From the NCBI RefSeq assembly GCF_039532215.1, contig NZ_BAAARN010000001.1, positions 1,132,390-1,196,389 of the forward strand: 64,000 nucleotides of DNA, given 5' to 3'. The position numbers and the translations under genes are program-made. The DNA is from Pedococcus aerophilus. Lineage in GTDB: Bacteria; Actinomycetota; Actinomycetes; Actinomycetales; Dermatophilaceae. A model generated the notes under the pieces. It was not told the DNA's origin, searched no databases, and saw only the letters and a program-made list of their open reading frames with translations. Shown piece after piece: positions 29,684 to 40,376 of the stretch; the first letter of the stretch is position 1; the number at the start of each line of letters is the position of its first letter.

Positions 29684-30616
29684 CTACAACGCCCTGACCT
29701 GCGCGCCTTCGACGGGCACACCCGGGTCGAGCACCCGCCAGGCGGAGTCCACCAGCGGCGCCACGGCAGCGGCTCGGTCTGCCCTCGTCAGCACCAGCAC
29801 CGAGGGCCCGGCGCCCGAGATCACCGCGGCGTGTCCGGCCTCGCGCAGCCGGTCGACGAGCTCCATCGACCCACCGAAGGACTCCCGTCGAGCCTCTTGG
29901 TGCAGCCACTCGCGCGTGCCGGCGAGCAGGTGCTCGGGATGGGCGGTCAGCGCCTGCACGAGCAACGCGGCCCGGGCCGAGTTGAGGGCCGCGTCGCCGT
30001 GGCGGACGTGCGACGGGAGGACCGACCGCGCCTTGGCGGTGGACAGCTGGGTGGCGGGCACGAGAACCCGGACGCGCACGTCCGGGTGCAGGGCGAGGCG
30101 CACGGTGTGGGTGCCGTCGTCCTCCCCGTCGGACCACGACAGGGTCAACCCGCCGTGGACGGAGGCGGACGAGTTGTCGGGGTGCCCCTCCAACCGGGCC
30201 GCCAGGGTGTTGGCAAAGGCGAGGTCGAGACCTTCGTCGGACCCGCGGCTTACATCGTGCAGGCCTTGTGCCGCAACGATTCCCGTGACGATCGCGGTCG
30301 CGGACGAGCCGAGTCCGCGGCCGTGCGGCACCTCGTTGCGACACCGAAGGTGCAGCCCAGCAGGCGCGTCGACCCCGAGCTCCTCCCACGCCCGGACCAT
30401 CGAACGGTGGACCAGGTGGGTGGCGTCACGCGGCACGTCGGCCGAGCCCTCTCCCTCGACCTCGATCCGCAGGCCGGGCTCGTCGGTGACCGTCGCGACG
30501 CAGCTGTCCCACAGGCCGAGGGCCAGACCCACCGAGTCGAACCCGGGACCGAGGTTGGCGCTGCTCGCCGGCACCCGCACCTCGACTGACGCCCCCGGCC
30601 GCAGGGCAGCACCCAT
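29684..30616 (-). CDS. thrB: Homoserine kinase
   Basis: GHMP kinase that phosphorylates homoserine in threonine synthesis; 310 residues. Motif 1 PASSANLGPGFD near residue 18, the ATP loop VPHGRGLGSSATA, and motif 3 ISGAGPSVLVL are present. The ATG at 30616 shares one base with the thrC stop (TGATG). Rho follows on the same strand after a 240-bp gap. Confidence 0.96.
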   Translation of the reverse strand: MGAALRPGASVEVRVPASSANLGPGFDSVGLALGLWDSCVATVTDEPGLRIEVEGEGSADVPRDATHLVHRSMVRAWEELGVDAPAGLHLRCRNEVPHGRGLGSSATAIVTGIVAAQGLHDVSRGSDEGLDLAFANTLAARLEGHPDNSSASVHGGLTLSWSDGEDDGTHTVRLALHPDVRVRVLVPATQLSTAKARSVLPSHVRHGDAALNSARAALLVQALTAHPEHLLAGTREWLHQEARRESFGGSMELVDRLREAGHAAVISGAGPSVLVLTRADRAAAVAPLVDSAWRVLDPGVPVEGAQVRAL

Positions 30617-31701
30617 CAGCCGTCCAGCCCCAGGGCCTGGGCGGCGGTGAAGGCGTCGACTGACACGCGCGTGGGGGTCACGTCGGACCCGTCGGCGTTG
30701 CGCAGCGCCCACTGCGGGTCCTTGAGGCCGTGGCCCGTGACCGTGCAGACGATCGTGGCGCCGGCGGGGACGTGGCCGGCCTCGGCAGCCTGGAGCAGTC
30801 CCGCCACGGACGCCGCGGAGCCGGGCTCGACGAAGATGCCCTCCTCGGCGGACAGGACCCGGTGGGCGTGCAGGATCTGCTCGTCGGTGACGGATTCGAT
30901 GCGCCCGCCGGAGTCGTCGCGGGCCTGCTCGGCCTGCTTCCACGACGCGGGGTTGCCGATGCGGATCGCGGTGGCGATGGTGTCGGGCTCGTCGACCGGG
31001 TGGCCCAGGACGATCGGTGCGGCACCGGCAGCCTGGAAGCCCCACATCTGCGGCAGCCTCGTCGCCGGGCCGGGCTGCTCGGACTCGCGGTGGTACTCGC
31101 GGTAACCCTTCCAGTAGGCGGTGATGTTGCCGGCGTTGCCCACTGGCAGGCAGTGGATGTCGGGAGCGTCCCCGAGGGCGTCGACGACCTCGAACGAGGC
31201 CGTCTTCTGCCCCTCGATGCGGGCCGGGTTGACCGAGTTCACCAGCTCGACCGGGTAGGCCTCGGCGAGCTTGCGGGCCAGCGTCAGGCAGTCGTCGAAG
31301 TTGCCGTCGACCTGCAGCAGCGTCGCGCCGTGGGCGATCGCCTGGCTGAGCTTGCCCATCGCGATCTTGCCGTCGGGCACGAGGACGGCACACGTCATAC
31401 CGGCCTTGGTCGCGTAGGCGGCCGCGCTGGCGCTGGTGTTGCCCGTGGACGCGCAGATGACGGCCTTGGCGCCGTTGCGGGCCGCGACCGAGATGGCGGC
31501 GGTCATGCCGCGGTCCTTGAACGACCCGGTCGGGTTGAGCCCCTCGTACTTGACGAAGACGTTCGCCCCGGTGAGCGCGGACAGCCGCTCGGCGGGGATG
31601 AGCGGGGTGCCGCCCTCCTGCAACGTGACGACCGGTGCGCCGGCGAGGGACGGGAGGCGGTCGGCGTACTCGCGGATGACGCCCTTCCACATCGACGGCA
31701 T
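30616..31701 (-). CDS. thrC: Threonine synthase
   Basis: PLP enzyme converting O-phosphohomoserine to threonine; 361 residues. The PLP lysine lies in [12 protein letters not shown] and the phosphate loop in PVGNAGNI. Length and motifs fit the short bacterial form. One-base overlaps join it to hom upstream and thrB downstream, giving a tightly coupled hom-thrC-thrB unit. Confidence 0.96.
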   Translation of the reverse strand: MPSMWKGVIREYADRLPSLAGAPVVTLQEGGTPLIPAERLSALTGANVFVKYEGLNPTGSFKDRGMTAAISVAARNGAKAVICASTGNTSASAAAYATKAGMTCAVLVPDGKIAMGKLSQAIAHGATLLQVDGNFDDCLTLARKLAEAYPVELVNSVNPARIEGQKTASFEVVDALGDAPDIHCLPVGNAGNITAYWKGYREYHRESEQPGPATRLPQMWGFQAAGAAPIVLGHPVDEPDTIATAIRIGNPASWKQAEQARDDSGGRIESVTDEQILHAHRVLSAEEGIFVEPGSAASVAGLLQAAEAGHVPAGATIVCTVTGHGLKDPQWALRNADGSDVTPTRVSVDAFTAAQALGLDG

Positions 31702-33050
31702 CAGGAACCCTCCACCCTCATCACGGACGTGACCTCGTGCACGGTGTCGAGGGCGGCGAGCGCCTCGACGGTGGCGGACAGCGCTGCGTCGGGCGCCGTG
31801 TGGGTGACGACCACGAGGCTGGCGCGGGTCTCCCCGCCCTCCTCGTCGACGACGACCTTCTGGCGCACCGTCTCGATCGACACGTCGTGCGCGGCGAACG
31901 CGGTGGCGACCTGGGCGAGGACACCCGGGCGGTCGGCCACGGCGAGGCTGATGTGGTACCTCGTCAGGGCCTGGCCCATCCCGAGGACGGGCAGGTCGGC
32001 GTAGGCCGACTCCCCCGGTCCGCGCCCGCCGCCGACCCGGTGCCGCGCGACCGCGACGACGTCGCCGAGGACCGCGCTGGCGGTCGGGTCGCCACCGGCA
32101 CCCTTGCCGTAGAACATGAGCTCGCCTGCGGCGTCGGCCTCGACGAAGACGGCGTTGAACGCGTCGCGCACGCCACCGAGCGGGTGCGACCTGGGGATCA
32201 TCGCCGGGTGCACGCGCACACTCACGCCCGGGGTCAGGACGCCGTCTGCATCCGCGACCTCGGTGCGCTCGCAGATCGCGAGAAGCTTGACGACACAGTC
32301 CATCTCGCGCGCCGCCTGCACGTCGGCGGCACTCACCTCGGTGATGCCCTCGCGGTAGACCTGGTCGCTGGAGACCCTGGTGTGGAACGCCAGCGAGGCG
32401 AGGATCGCGGCCTTGGCTGCGGCATCGAAGCCCTCGACGTCGGCGGTGGGGTCGGCCTCGGCGTACCCGAGGGCCTGAGCCTGCTCGACCGCCTCGGCGA
32501 AGCCCTGGCCCGTCGTGTCCATCTTGTCGAGGACGTAGTTGGTGGTGCCGTTGACGATGCCGAGGACCTTGCGCACGTCGTCACCGGCGAGGGACTCGCG
32601 GATGGGCCGCAGGATCGGTATGGCGCCCGCGACTGCGGCCTCGTAGTAGAGGTCCACACCGTGCTCGGCGGCCGAGGCGTAGAGGCTCGGGCCCGCCTCG
32701 GCGAGCAGCGCCTTGTTGGCGGACACGACGGAGGCACCGTGGGCCATGGCCTTCTCGATGAGCCCTCGGGCAGGCTCGATGCCGCCGATGACCTCGACGA
32801 CGATGTCGGCGCGGGTCACCAGGGACTCGGCGTCGGTGGTGAACAGCGCAGGGTCGACCGGCAGGTCGGACCGGTCGCGACCGGCCCGTCGCACGGCGAT
32901 GCCGACGAGCTCGAGCGGTCGGCCCACGCGGGCAGCGAGGTCGTCGGCGTGCTCGGTGAGCAGGCGGGCCACGGAGGACCCGACCACGCCACACCCGAGC
33001 AGGGCGACCCGCAGGGGCTCCCCTGCCGTCACCTTCTGGCTGTCACTCAC
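31701..33050 (-). CDS. hom: Homoserine dehydrogenase
   Basis: NAD(P)-dependent reduction of aspartate semialdehyde to homoserine; 449 residues. N-terminal Rossmann loop [13 protein letters not shown], the catalytic middle domain with [11 protein letters not shown] and the [18 protein letters not shown] signature, and a C-terminal ACT domain ([23 protein letters not shown]) for threonine feedback. The GTG at 33050 has AGGAG 8 nt upstream; an in-frame extension to 33095 lacks a ribosome site. A short leader frame ends in the start codon. Confidence 0.96.
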   Translation of the reverse strand: MSDSQKVTAGEPLRVALLGCGVVGSSVARLLTEHADDLAARVGRPLELVGIAVRRAGRDRSDLPVDPALFTTDAESLVTRADIVVEVIGGIEPARGLIEKAMAHGASVVSANKALLAEAGPSLYASAAEHGVDLYYEAAVAGAIPILRPIRESLAGDDVRKVLGIVNGTTNYVLDKMDTTGQGFAEAVEQAQALGYAEADPTADVEGFDAAAKAAILASLAFHTRVSSDQVYREGITEVSAADVQAAREMDCVVKLLAICERTEVADADGVLTPGVSVRVHPAMIPRSHPLGGVRDAFNAVFVEADAAGELMFYGKGAGGDPTASAVLGDVVAVARHRVGGGRGPGESAYADLPVLGMGQALTRYHISLAVADRPGVLAQVATAFAAHDVSIETVRQKVVVDEEGGETRASLVVVTHTAPDAALSATVEALAALDTVHEVTSVMRVEGS

Positions 33051-33124
33051 GACGTGCTCCTGACGCCCCGAGGGGCTTGGTTGCGGTCCGGCCATCGTGC
33101 CGTGACCACGTGGTGGACGCTCAT
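33047..33124 (-). other. Possible 25-codon leader ORF coupled to hom
   Basis: An ATG frame in the lysA-hom gap encodes 25 residues beginning MSVHHVVTARW and its TGA overlaps the hom GTG (GTGA). It is not enriched in Thr, Ile or Met, so it is not a clear attenuator; its own ribosome site is weak. It could couple translation into hom. Confidence 0.25.
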
Positions 33125-33135
33125 TGTTCCGGCAT

Positions 33136-33160
33136 CCGGACGTCCTTGCGCAACGTCCGG
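33136..33160. repeat. Hairpin between lysA and hom
   Basis: The 8-bp perfect stem CCGGACGT/ACGTCCGG closes a 9-nt loop 20 nt after the lysA stop. It may act as a weak terminator or processing site ahead of hom. Confidence 0.45.
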
Positions 33161-33179
33161 CGCGGACCGCGAGATCTTC

Positions 33180-34616
33180 TCAGCCCACATCGAGCGCCAG
33201 CAGATCCTCCACGGTCTCGCGGCGCACGATCACCCGGGCCCGACCGTCGCGCACGGCGAGGACCGGCGGGCGGGGCGTGTGGTTGTACTGGCTGGCCATG
33301 CTGCGGCAGTACGCGCCGGTCCCCGGGACCGCGACGAGGTCGCCCGCGGCGATGTCGTCGGGCAGGTACTCGTCCATCACGACGATGTCGCCGCTCTCGC
33401 AGTGCTTGCCGACCACGCGCGCCAGGCGGGGGCCGGCCCCGGACCGGCGGCTGGCCAGCGTGCACGAGTAGTCCGCGTCGTAGAGCGCCGTGCGGATGTT
33501 GTCGCTCATGCCGCCGTCGACCGAGACGTAGGTGCGGGTCAGCCCACCGCCGAGGCCGACGTCCTTGACCGTGCCGACCTCGTACAGCGTGAAGGTGCTC
33601 GGGCCCGCGATGGCGCGGCCGGGCTCGATGGAGATCTTCGGCGCCGGGGTGTCCCCACTCCCGTCGCCGACGGACTTGAGCTCGCGGGCGACGAGGTCGG
33701 CCATCTGCTCGCCGAGCTCGCGGGGCCGGAGCGGGGTGTGCTCGGAGGTGTAGGCGATGCCGTAGCCGCCGCCGAGGTCGAGCTCGGGCATGTGCACCCC
33801 GTGGATGCGTGCCACGTCCGCGTGCAGGCCGATGAGTCGCCGGGCGGACACCTCGAAGCCGCTCGTGTCGAAGATCTGGCTGCCGATGTGCGAGTGCAGG
33901 CCGAGCAGGTCGAGCGCCTCGGCGTGCTCGAGGATCCGGGCGATGGCCTCGGCGGCACGGCCCCCGGCGAGCGAGAAGCCGAACTTCTGGTCCTCGTGGG
34001 CGGTGGCGATGAACTCGTGGGTGTGCGCTTCGACGCCCACCGTGACCCGCACCATGACCGGGGCGCGGACCCCCATGGCCGACGCGACCGCGGCGACCCG
34101 CTCGATCTCCTCGAACGAGTCGACGACGATGCGCCCGACGCCGTACTCGAGCGCCTGGCGGATCTCCGCGAGCGACTTGTTGTTGCCGTGCAGGCCGATC
34201 CGCTTCGCCGGGAACCCCGCGCGCTGCGCCACGGCGAGCTCCCCGCCGGAGCAGACGTCGAGGCACAGGCCCTCGTCGGCGACCCAGCGGGCGACCTCGG
34301 TGCACAGGAACGCCTTGCCCGCGTAGTAGACGTCGACGCCACCGAGGTCGGCGAAGGGCTCGGCGAACTCGTCACGGAAGGCCCGCGCCCGCGCGCGGAA
34401 GTCCTCCTCGTCGACGACGTAGGCAGCCGTGCCGAACTCGCGCGCGATGCTCACCACGTCGAGCCCGCCGACGGTCAGCCGACCCTGCTCGTCACGGGTC
34501 ACGGTCTGCGGCCACAGCTGCGGCATCAGCTCGTTGACGTCACCAGGGGTGGGCAACCAGTGCGGCGGCCCGCCGTACCCCTCGGCGTGGAGGGCACCAG
34601 CCTCGTGAGCGCGCAT
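33180..34616 (-). CDS. lysA: Diaminopimelate decarboxylase
   Basis: Last step of lysine synthesis; also controls the meso-DAP pool for peptidoglycan. 478 residues, alanine-racemase-like barrel with the PLP lysine in YYAGKAFLC, HSHIGSQIFD in the barrel, the phosphate loop LDLGGGYGI, and the C-terminal GKHCESGD / GAYCRSMASQYN of the active site. It lies between argS and hom, as in mycobacteria. Confidence 0.97.
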   Translation of the reverse strand: MRAHEAGALHAEGYGGPPHWLPTPGDVNELMPQLWPQTVTRDEQGRLTVGGLDVVSIAREFGTAAYVVDEEDFRARARAFRDEFAEPFADLGGVDVYYAGKAFLCTEVARWVADEGLCLDVCSGGELAVAQRAGFPAKRIGLHGNNKSLAEIRQALEYGVGRIVVDSFEEIERVAAVASAMGVRAPVMVRVTVGVEAHTHEFIATAHEDQKFGFSLAGGRAAEAIARILEHAEALDLLGLHSHIGSQIFDTSGFEVSARRLIGLHADVARIHGVHMPELDLGGGYGIAYTSEHTPLRPRELGEQMADLVARELKSVGDGSGDTPAPKISIEPGRAIAGPSTFTLYEVGTVKDVGLGGGLTRTYVSVDGGMSDNIRTALYDADYSCTLASRRSGAGPRLARVVGKHCESGDIVVMDEYLPDDIAAGDLVAVPGTGAYCRSMASQYNHTPRPPVLAVRDGRARVIVRRETVEDLLALDVG

Positions 34617-34702
34617 CGTCGTCCTGCCTCTCCCTGCTCCGTCCGCGTGCCAGCCGGTCGCGCCGGCGAGGCACCAGCGTCACACGCTGGTCAGCGGTGG
34701 GG

Positions 34703-36349
<1,647 letters not shown>

Positions 36350-36355
36350 CCGACA

Positions 36356-36361
36356 AGTCTA
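36356..36361 (-). promoter_or_regulatory. -10 element (TAGACT) for leaderless argS
   Basis: TAGACT on the minus strand, 6-nt spacer, then the argS GTG. No -35 consensus is obvious. Confidence 0.5.
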
Positions 36362-36384
36362 GGGCTGGCTCGCGGGTGCCCCGG

Positions 36385-36801
36385 TCACGGTTGCGGGGTG
36401 TGGGTCCGGCCCTCGGCCATGAACCCGTCGACCAGGGTGATGAGGTACTCCGGGTCGAAGGGCTTGGCGACGAACGCGTCGAGCCCGGACGCCTTGGCCT
36501 GCACGCGGTCGTGCTGCTGGACCGACGCGGTCACCATGAGCACGGGGATGTCGGCGAACCGTGGGTCGCTGCGGATCTGGCTGATCGTCCACCACCCGTC
36601 ACGCGGCACCATGTGCGCGTCGAGCGTGATCACGCCCGGCAGTGCTGCGCCCTCCTCGGCGCGGGAGGCCAGGCGGGCGAGCAGCTGCGCACCGTCGCTG
36701 ACCTCCTCGACCTCATACCCCTCGAGCTCGAGGTTGAGCCGGATCAGGCGACGGATCGGCTCGGTGTCGTCGCACACCATGACCAGTCCCCCGCGTTCCA
36801 T
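36385..36801 (-). CDS. Receiver-only response regulator (orphan)
   Basis: 138-residue single receiver domain. Acidic pair D11-D12, phosphoacceptor Asp61 in VITLDAHMV, Thr in MVTASVQQ and Lys113 in VAKPFDPEYL are intact; there is no output domain. Start ATG at 36801 is chosen because TAGGGT stands 7 nt upstream; the upstream GTG at 36810 overlaps that promoter element. No kinase is adjacent: neighbours are argS and a tRNA gene. It might share a kinase with the receiver at 26644-27027. Confidence 0.85.
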   Translation of the reverse strand: MERGGLVMVCDDTEPIRRLIRLNLELEGYEVEEVSDGAQLLARLASRAEEGAALPGVITLDAHMVPRDGWWTISQIRSDPRFADIPVLMVTASVQQHDRVQAKASGLDAFVAKPFDPEYLITLVDGFMAEGRTHTPQP

Positions 36802-36808
36802 GGGGGCC

Positions 36809-36814
36809 ACCCTA
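36809..36814 (-). promoter_or_regulatory. -10 element (TAGGGT) for the orphan receiver gene
   Basis: TAGGGT on the minus strand, 7 nt before the ATG at 36801; it decides the start choice. Confidence 0.45.
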
Positions 36815-36858
36815 GGCTGCTACCCTCACCGGGCGCGCCTTTCACGGGGCGTGGTTCG

Positions 36859-36933
36859 GCCCCCGTAGCTCAGGGGATAGAGCACCGCCCTCCGGAGGCG
36901 GGAGCGCAGGTTCGAATCCTGCCGGGGGCACCA
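36859..36933 (+). tRNA. tRNA-Arg (anticodon CCG)
   Basis: Cloverleaf reads directly: acceptor GCCCCCG pairs with CGGGGGC, the D-arm starts TAGCTCAGGGGA, anticodon stem CCGCC/GGCGG around the loop CTCCGGA (anticodon CCG at 36892-36894, codon CGG), T-arm GCAGG-TTCGAAT-CCTGC, discriminator A. The 3' CCA is encoded (36931-36933). Confidence 0.97.
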
Positions 36934-36953
36934 CTGGTGCCCGTCGCCGAGAT

Positions 36954-37000
36954 GGTGGCAGATCGCACTCTCCCCGCCGGGGAGAGAACGGTCTGCCACC
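36954..37000 (+). terminator. Two-tier hairpin terminator of tRNA-Arg
   Basis: Outer 9-bp stem GGTGGCAGA/TCTGCCACC extends by three more pairs, then a 2/2 internal loop and an inner 8-bp stem CTCTCCCC/GGGGAGAG with a 3-nt loop. It starts 20 nt after the tRNA and is followed by a T-containing stretch. Confidence 0.85.
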
Positions 37001-37019
37001 TTCTCGTTGGCCCACGGCG

Positions 37020-37661
37020 ATGCTCCCTGTGGATGACGCTCCTGCCGTATGCCGCGGGTGCGGCACCGTGCACCTCGTGCCTCCTCGTCCCGCCCCGCTC
37101 CCGTCCGCGCTGGACGGACGCGGGTTCAGCACCGGGCAGGCGCGTGCCGTCGGACTGACCGAGGGACGCCTGCACGACTTGCCGCCGCCCAGCAGCCACG
37201 AGCACCGGTCGCCCCTGCACGTCATGCGGGACGCCGGACGGAACCCGGTCGACCGTCCCCAGGTCCGCGGCCACTCGGGCCTGGGGTCACGCCGCGTGCA
37301 GACCCTGCGAGGCCTGCGGGTGGTCTCGGCCGCAGACACGTGGGTCGACCTCGCGACGCTGCTGGGCGTCGAGGACCTGGTGGTCGTCGGCGACCGGATC
37401 GCCCGTCTCGCAGGCAGCGTGGACCCGCTGCGCTCCACCCTCGACCGGCGATCGCAGGGCGGTGCGATCCGGGGCACCCGGCGACTCCGGGAGGCCCTTG
37501 CGCGGGTGCGGACGGGGTCCGACTCGGACATCGCACGGCGGTTGCTGCTCGAGGACGACGGCTGGAAGTACGTCGAGCTGACCCGCTCGGACCACGTCAA
37601 CCCGGCGCGGCAGTGGTCGATGCTGCGGCGGCTCGCCGACCACCTCGGCGTCGAGGTGGTG
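37020..37661 (+). pseudogene. Degraded AbiEi/DUF559-like protein gene
   Basis: The frame shows pieces of a common actinobacterial family (AbiEi-type winged-helix N-terminus plus Vsr/DUF559-like nuclease C-terminus): ALDGRGFSTGQARAVGLTEG near residue 30, then GHSGLGSRRVQTLRGLRVV, AADTWVDLA and VVVGDRIARL in the middle, and LLLEDDGWKYVELTRSDH near 175-192. Segments expected between them are absent: the substrate-contact part after the winged helix, and the nuclease core between the LARVRTGSDS and LLLEDDGW segments. I infer successive internal deletions. The 3' end is blurred where it runs into the convergent CBS gene. The rest of this gap (37662-37750) holds nothing recognisable. Confidence 0.6.
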
Positions 37662-37750
37662 CCCGATCGTCCCCACCCGGCGTGGACAGGACAGTTCGCC
37701 ACCACCTCGACAGGCTGTCGACGCGGGCGACGGCCGAAGAGGCGGAGGCG

Positions 37751-38785
37751 TCAGCGCTGGGAGGCGTCGGCGACCTCGCCGACGAGCTCCTCGATCACGT
37801 CCTCGAGGAAGACGACACCGATGTCGACGCCGTCGGTGTCGACGACCCGGGCGAGGTGGGCGCCGGTGCGCTGCATCGTCCGCAGCACCTCCTCGACCTC
37901 GTCGGCGGCCTGGACCGTCGCGAGCTTGCGGACCCGCTTGACCGGCACCGCGATCGACCGCTCGGTGTCGTCGGCGTACAGGACGTCCTTGAGGTGGAGG
38001 TACCCCGCGAGCGCGCCGGACGCGTCGACCATCGGGTACCGGGAGAAGCCGCGCTTGGCGACGAGCCGCTCCACGTCGTCCGGGGTCGCGGTCAGCGGCA
38101 GGGTCACCAGGTCGTGCAGCGCCACGGCGACGTCGACGGCGTCCTTGTCGCTGAACTCCAGGGCCGCACCGACCAGCCCGTGCTGCCCCTCCTCGATCAG
38201 TCCCTCGTGGTGGCTCTCGGCGAGGATGTGCTCGACCTCCTCGACGGTGAAGGTCGAGGCGATCTCGTCCTTGGGCTCCACGCCGAAGAGCCGGACCAAG
38301 GACTTCGCCAGCCGCTCCATGACCGAGATCACCGGGCGCAGCACCCGCGTGATGAAGAGCAGCACGGGGACGAGGACGAGGGCGGAGCGCTCCGGGCCGG
38401 CGAGCGCGAGGTTCTTGGGGATCATCTCGCCGACGACGACGTGCAGGTACACGACGATGAGCAGCGCGAGCGCGAGTGCTCCACCGTCGGCCACGCCCTC
38501 GGGCAGGCCGAGGTGCTCGACGACGGGTTCGAGGGCGTGGTGAAGGGCGGCCTCGGAGACCGCGCCGAGCAGCACGGAGCAGACGGTGATGCCGAGCTGG
38601 GCGCACGCGAGCAGCGACCCCATCTGCTCGAGCGCGTCGAGACAGGTCTGCGCGCGACGCGATCCTGCCGCGGCGAGGGGTTCGAGGGTGGAGCGGCGCG
38701 CGGCCATCGCCGCGAACTCCGCCCCCACGAAGAAGGCATTGAGCAGGAGCAGCAGGACCGTCACCCAGACGGCGCCGGCGCTCAC
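37751..38785 (-). CDS. CNNM/CBS-domain membrane protein (HlyC/CorC-like family)
   Basis: 344 residues: an N-terminal CNNM transmembrane domain (about 1-180, three to four helices, with NAFFVGAEFAAMAARRS at the first) and a pair of CBS domains (about 200-335) ending VVFLEDVIEELVGEV. The family is linked to Mg2+/Co2+ transport or efflux; the old label haemolysin is not informative. The usual C-terminal CorC_HlyC domain is lacking. It overlaps its upstream paralogue by 4 nt, and such pairs are common in actinobacteria. Confidence 0.85.
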   Translation of the reverse strand: MSAGAVWVTVLLLLLNAFFVGAEFAAMAARRSTLEPLAAAGSRRAQTCLDALEQMGSLLACAQLGITVCSVLLGAVSEAALHHALEPVVEHLGLPEGVADGGALALALLIVVYLHVVVGEMIPKNLALAGPERSALVLVPVLLFITRVLRPVISVMERLAKSLVRLFGVEPKDEIASTFTVEEVEHILAESHHEGLIEEGQHGLVGAALEFSDKDAVDVAVALHDLVTLPLTATPDDVERLVAKRGFSRYPMVDASGALAGYLHLKDVLYADDTERSIAVPVKRVRKLATVQAADEVEEVLRTMQRTGAHLARVVDTDGVDIGVVFLEDVIEELVGEVADASQR

Positions 38786-40206
38786 TTCGACCCTTCGGTA
38801 TGGCGCGGGCCCGTGGACCGAGGGACGCCCCCGGGGGTGGGTTCGTGGTCGGGTCCGGTGCCGTCGGCTCCTCCGGCCACCGGCTCGGCAGCGCCCTCGA
38901 GCACGGCCTCCGGGTCGTCGGCGCGGAAGCGCAGGCGGTCCGCGCGCATGCCGTCCATCGCGAGCACGGTGATCTCCCAGCCCGGGATCTCCACGCGGTC
39001 CCCCACGACGGGGATGCGACCGAGCTCGGCCATCACGAAGCCACCGGTGGTCTCGTAGGCGGGACCGTCCGGCACCTCGGCGCCGAGGCGGTCACGGACC
39101 TCGTCGGGTCGCCACAGGCCCGGCACGGTCCACGAGCCGTCGGTCAGCTCGCGGCCGGTCGTCCGGAACACGTCGTGCTCGTCGGACACCTCGCCGACGA
39201 TCTCCTCGACGACGTCCTCGAGGGTGACGATGCCGGCGGTGCCGCCGTACTCGTCGACGACGATCGCCAGCTGGAGCCCGTGCTCGCGAAGCATGAGGAG
39301 CAGGGGGTCGAGGCGGATCGTCTCGGGGACGAGCAACGGCGGGACCATGAGGGCGGAGACCGGGACGTCGGGACGGCGTTCGTGGGGCACGGCGATGGCG
39401 CGCTTGACGTGGACGACACCGTCGATGTCGTCCCAGTCCTCGCCGGTCACCGGGAAGCGGGAGTGGCCGGTGCGGCGGGCCAGCCGGACCACGTCGTCGG
39501 CCGTGGCGGTGCGCTCGATCGAGGTGGAGCGGGCGCGGGGACTCATGACGTCGGCAGCGGTCTGCTCGCCGAAGCCCAGCGACCGCGCGACCAGCCGGGC
39601 CGTACCTGCGTCGAGGGTCCCGGCCTCCGCGGACCGGCGGACGAGGGAGGTGAGCTCCTGCGGTGTCCGGGCCCCGGACAACTCCTCCTGGGGCGTGATG
39701 CCCAGGGCTCGCAGGAACAGGTTCGCCGACCCGTTGAGCACGACGATCAGCGGCCGGGAGACGAGGGCGAACATCCGGACCGGGCGGGCCACGACCTTGG
39801 CCGTCGCCAGCGGTGCGGAGATGCCGAGGAACTGCGGCAGCAGCTCGCCGAAGACCATGGAGAACAGGGTCGCGATGACGAGGGCGAGCGTGGCCGCCAC
39901 CGAGTCCAGCGTCGTGCCCGACAACCCCGCCGCCCCGAGCGGCGTCTCGAGCAGCCGTCCGATGGACGGGGTGGCGATGAAGCCCAGGATCAGCGTCGTC
40001 AGCGTGATGCCCACCTGGGCGGCGGACAGCTGCGTCGACAGGCGGCGGAGCGAGGCGAGCACCGGCTCGGCGCCGGCGTCTCCCCCGTCGATGGCCTTCT
40101 GGACGGTCGGGCGGTCGAGGGCCACGAGGGAGAACTCGGTGGCGACGAAGACAGCGGTCCCAGCAGTCAGTCCCACACCTGCGAGGACCAGCAACCATTC
40201 GGTCAT
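38782..40206 (-). CDS. CNNM/CBS/CorC_HlyC membrane protein
   Basis: 474 residues in the full order: CNNM membrane domain (about 1-190, TEFSLVALDR near 25), two CBS domains (about 210-335, with VVDEYGGTAGIVTLEDVVEEIVGE, written here only as its parts VVDEYGGTAG and LEDVVEEIVGE), then a CorC_HlyC domain (about 350-435) and a Gly/Pro-rich tail. Proposed role is divalent cation transport. It is first of a two-gene operon with the shorter paralogue; TAGGAT lies 9 nt before its ATG. Confidence 0.87.
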   Translation of the reverse strand: MTEWLLVLAGVGLTAGTAVFVATEFSLVALDRPTVQKAIDGGDAGAEPVLASLRRLSTQLSAAQVGITLTTLILGFIATPSIGRLLETPLGAAGLSGTTLDSVAATLALVIATLFSMVFGELLPQFLGISAPLATAKVVARPVRMFALVSRPLIVVLNGSANLFLRALGITPQEELSGARTPQELTSLVRRSAEAGTLDAGTARLVARSLGFGEQTAADVMSPRARSTSIERTATADDVVRLARRTGHSRFPVTGEDWDDIDGVVHVKRAIAVPHERRPDVPVSALMVPPLLVPETIRLDPLLLMLREHGLQLAIVVDEYGGTAGIVTLEDVVEEIVGEVSDEHDVFRTTGRELTDGSWTVPGLWRPDEVRDRLGAEVPDGPAYETTGGFVMAELGRIPVVGDRVEIPGWEITVLAMDGMRADRLRFRADDPEAVLEGAAEPVAGGADGTGPDHEPTPGGVPRSTGPRHTEGSK

Positions 40207-40317
40207 AGTGCCGCCATCCTAGGGTCGGCCGGCGGGACCGGCCGACTCCCACGACCCTGTCGACTCCTGCAGATCGAGTGACCACCGCGACTCGCGCGGG
40301 ATCAAACCCGGTTGACC

Positions 40318-40332
40318 CTCACGCTGCGTGAG
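40318..40332. promoter_or_regulatory. Operator-like palindrome upstream of the ABC exporter
   Basis: CTCACG-CTG-CGTGAG, a perfect 6-bp dyad with a 3-nt centre, overlapping a TTGACC hexamer (40312-40317) and ending just before the ribosome site of the leader ORF. It is a likely repressor site; the regulator is not in the window. Confidence 0.45.
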
Positions 40333-40340
40333 TTGGGAGG

Positions 40341-40376
40341 ATGACGCCCATGTCCACGAGACCGGGGGAACGATGA
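40341..40376 (+). other. 11-codon leader ORF upstream of the ABC ATPase gene
   Basis: GGGAGG is followed immediately by ATG and the frame MTPMSTRPGER, whose TGA overlaps the ATPase start (ATGA at 40373-40376). The ribosome site is as good as that of the ATPase itself, so the mini-ORF is probably translated and couples to it. Confidence 0.45.

Noticed and set aside
40318..40332. Second Rex site
   Set aside because: CTCACG-CTG-CGTGAG has neither the TTGTGA half-site nor the spacing of Rex operators, so it was listed only as an unidentified operator.
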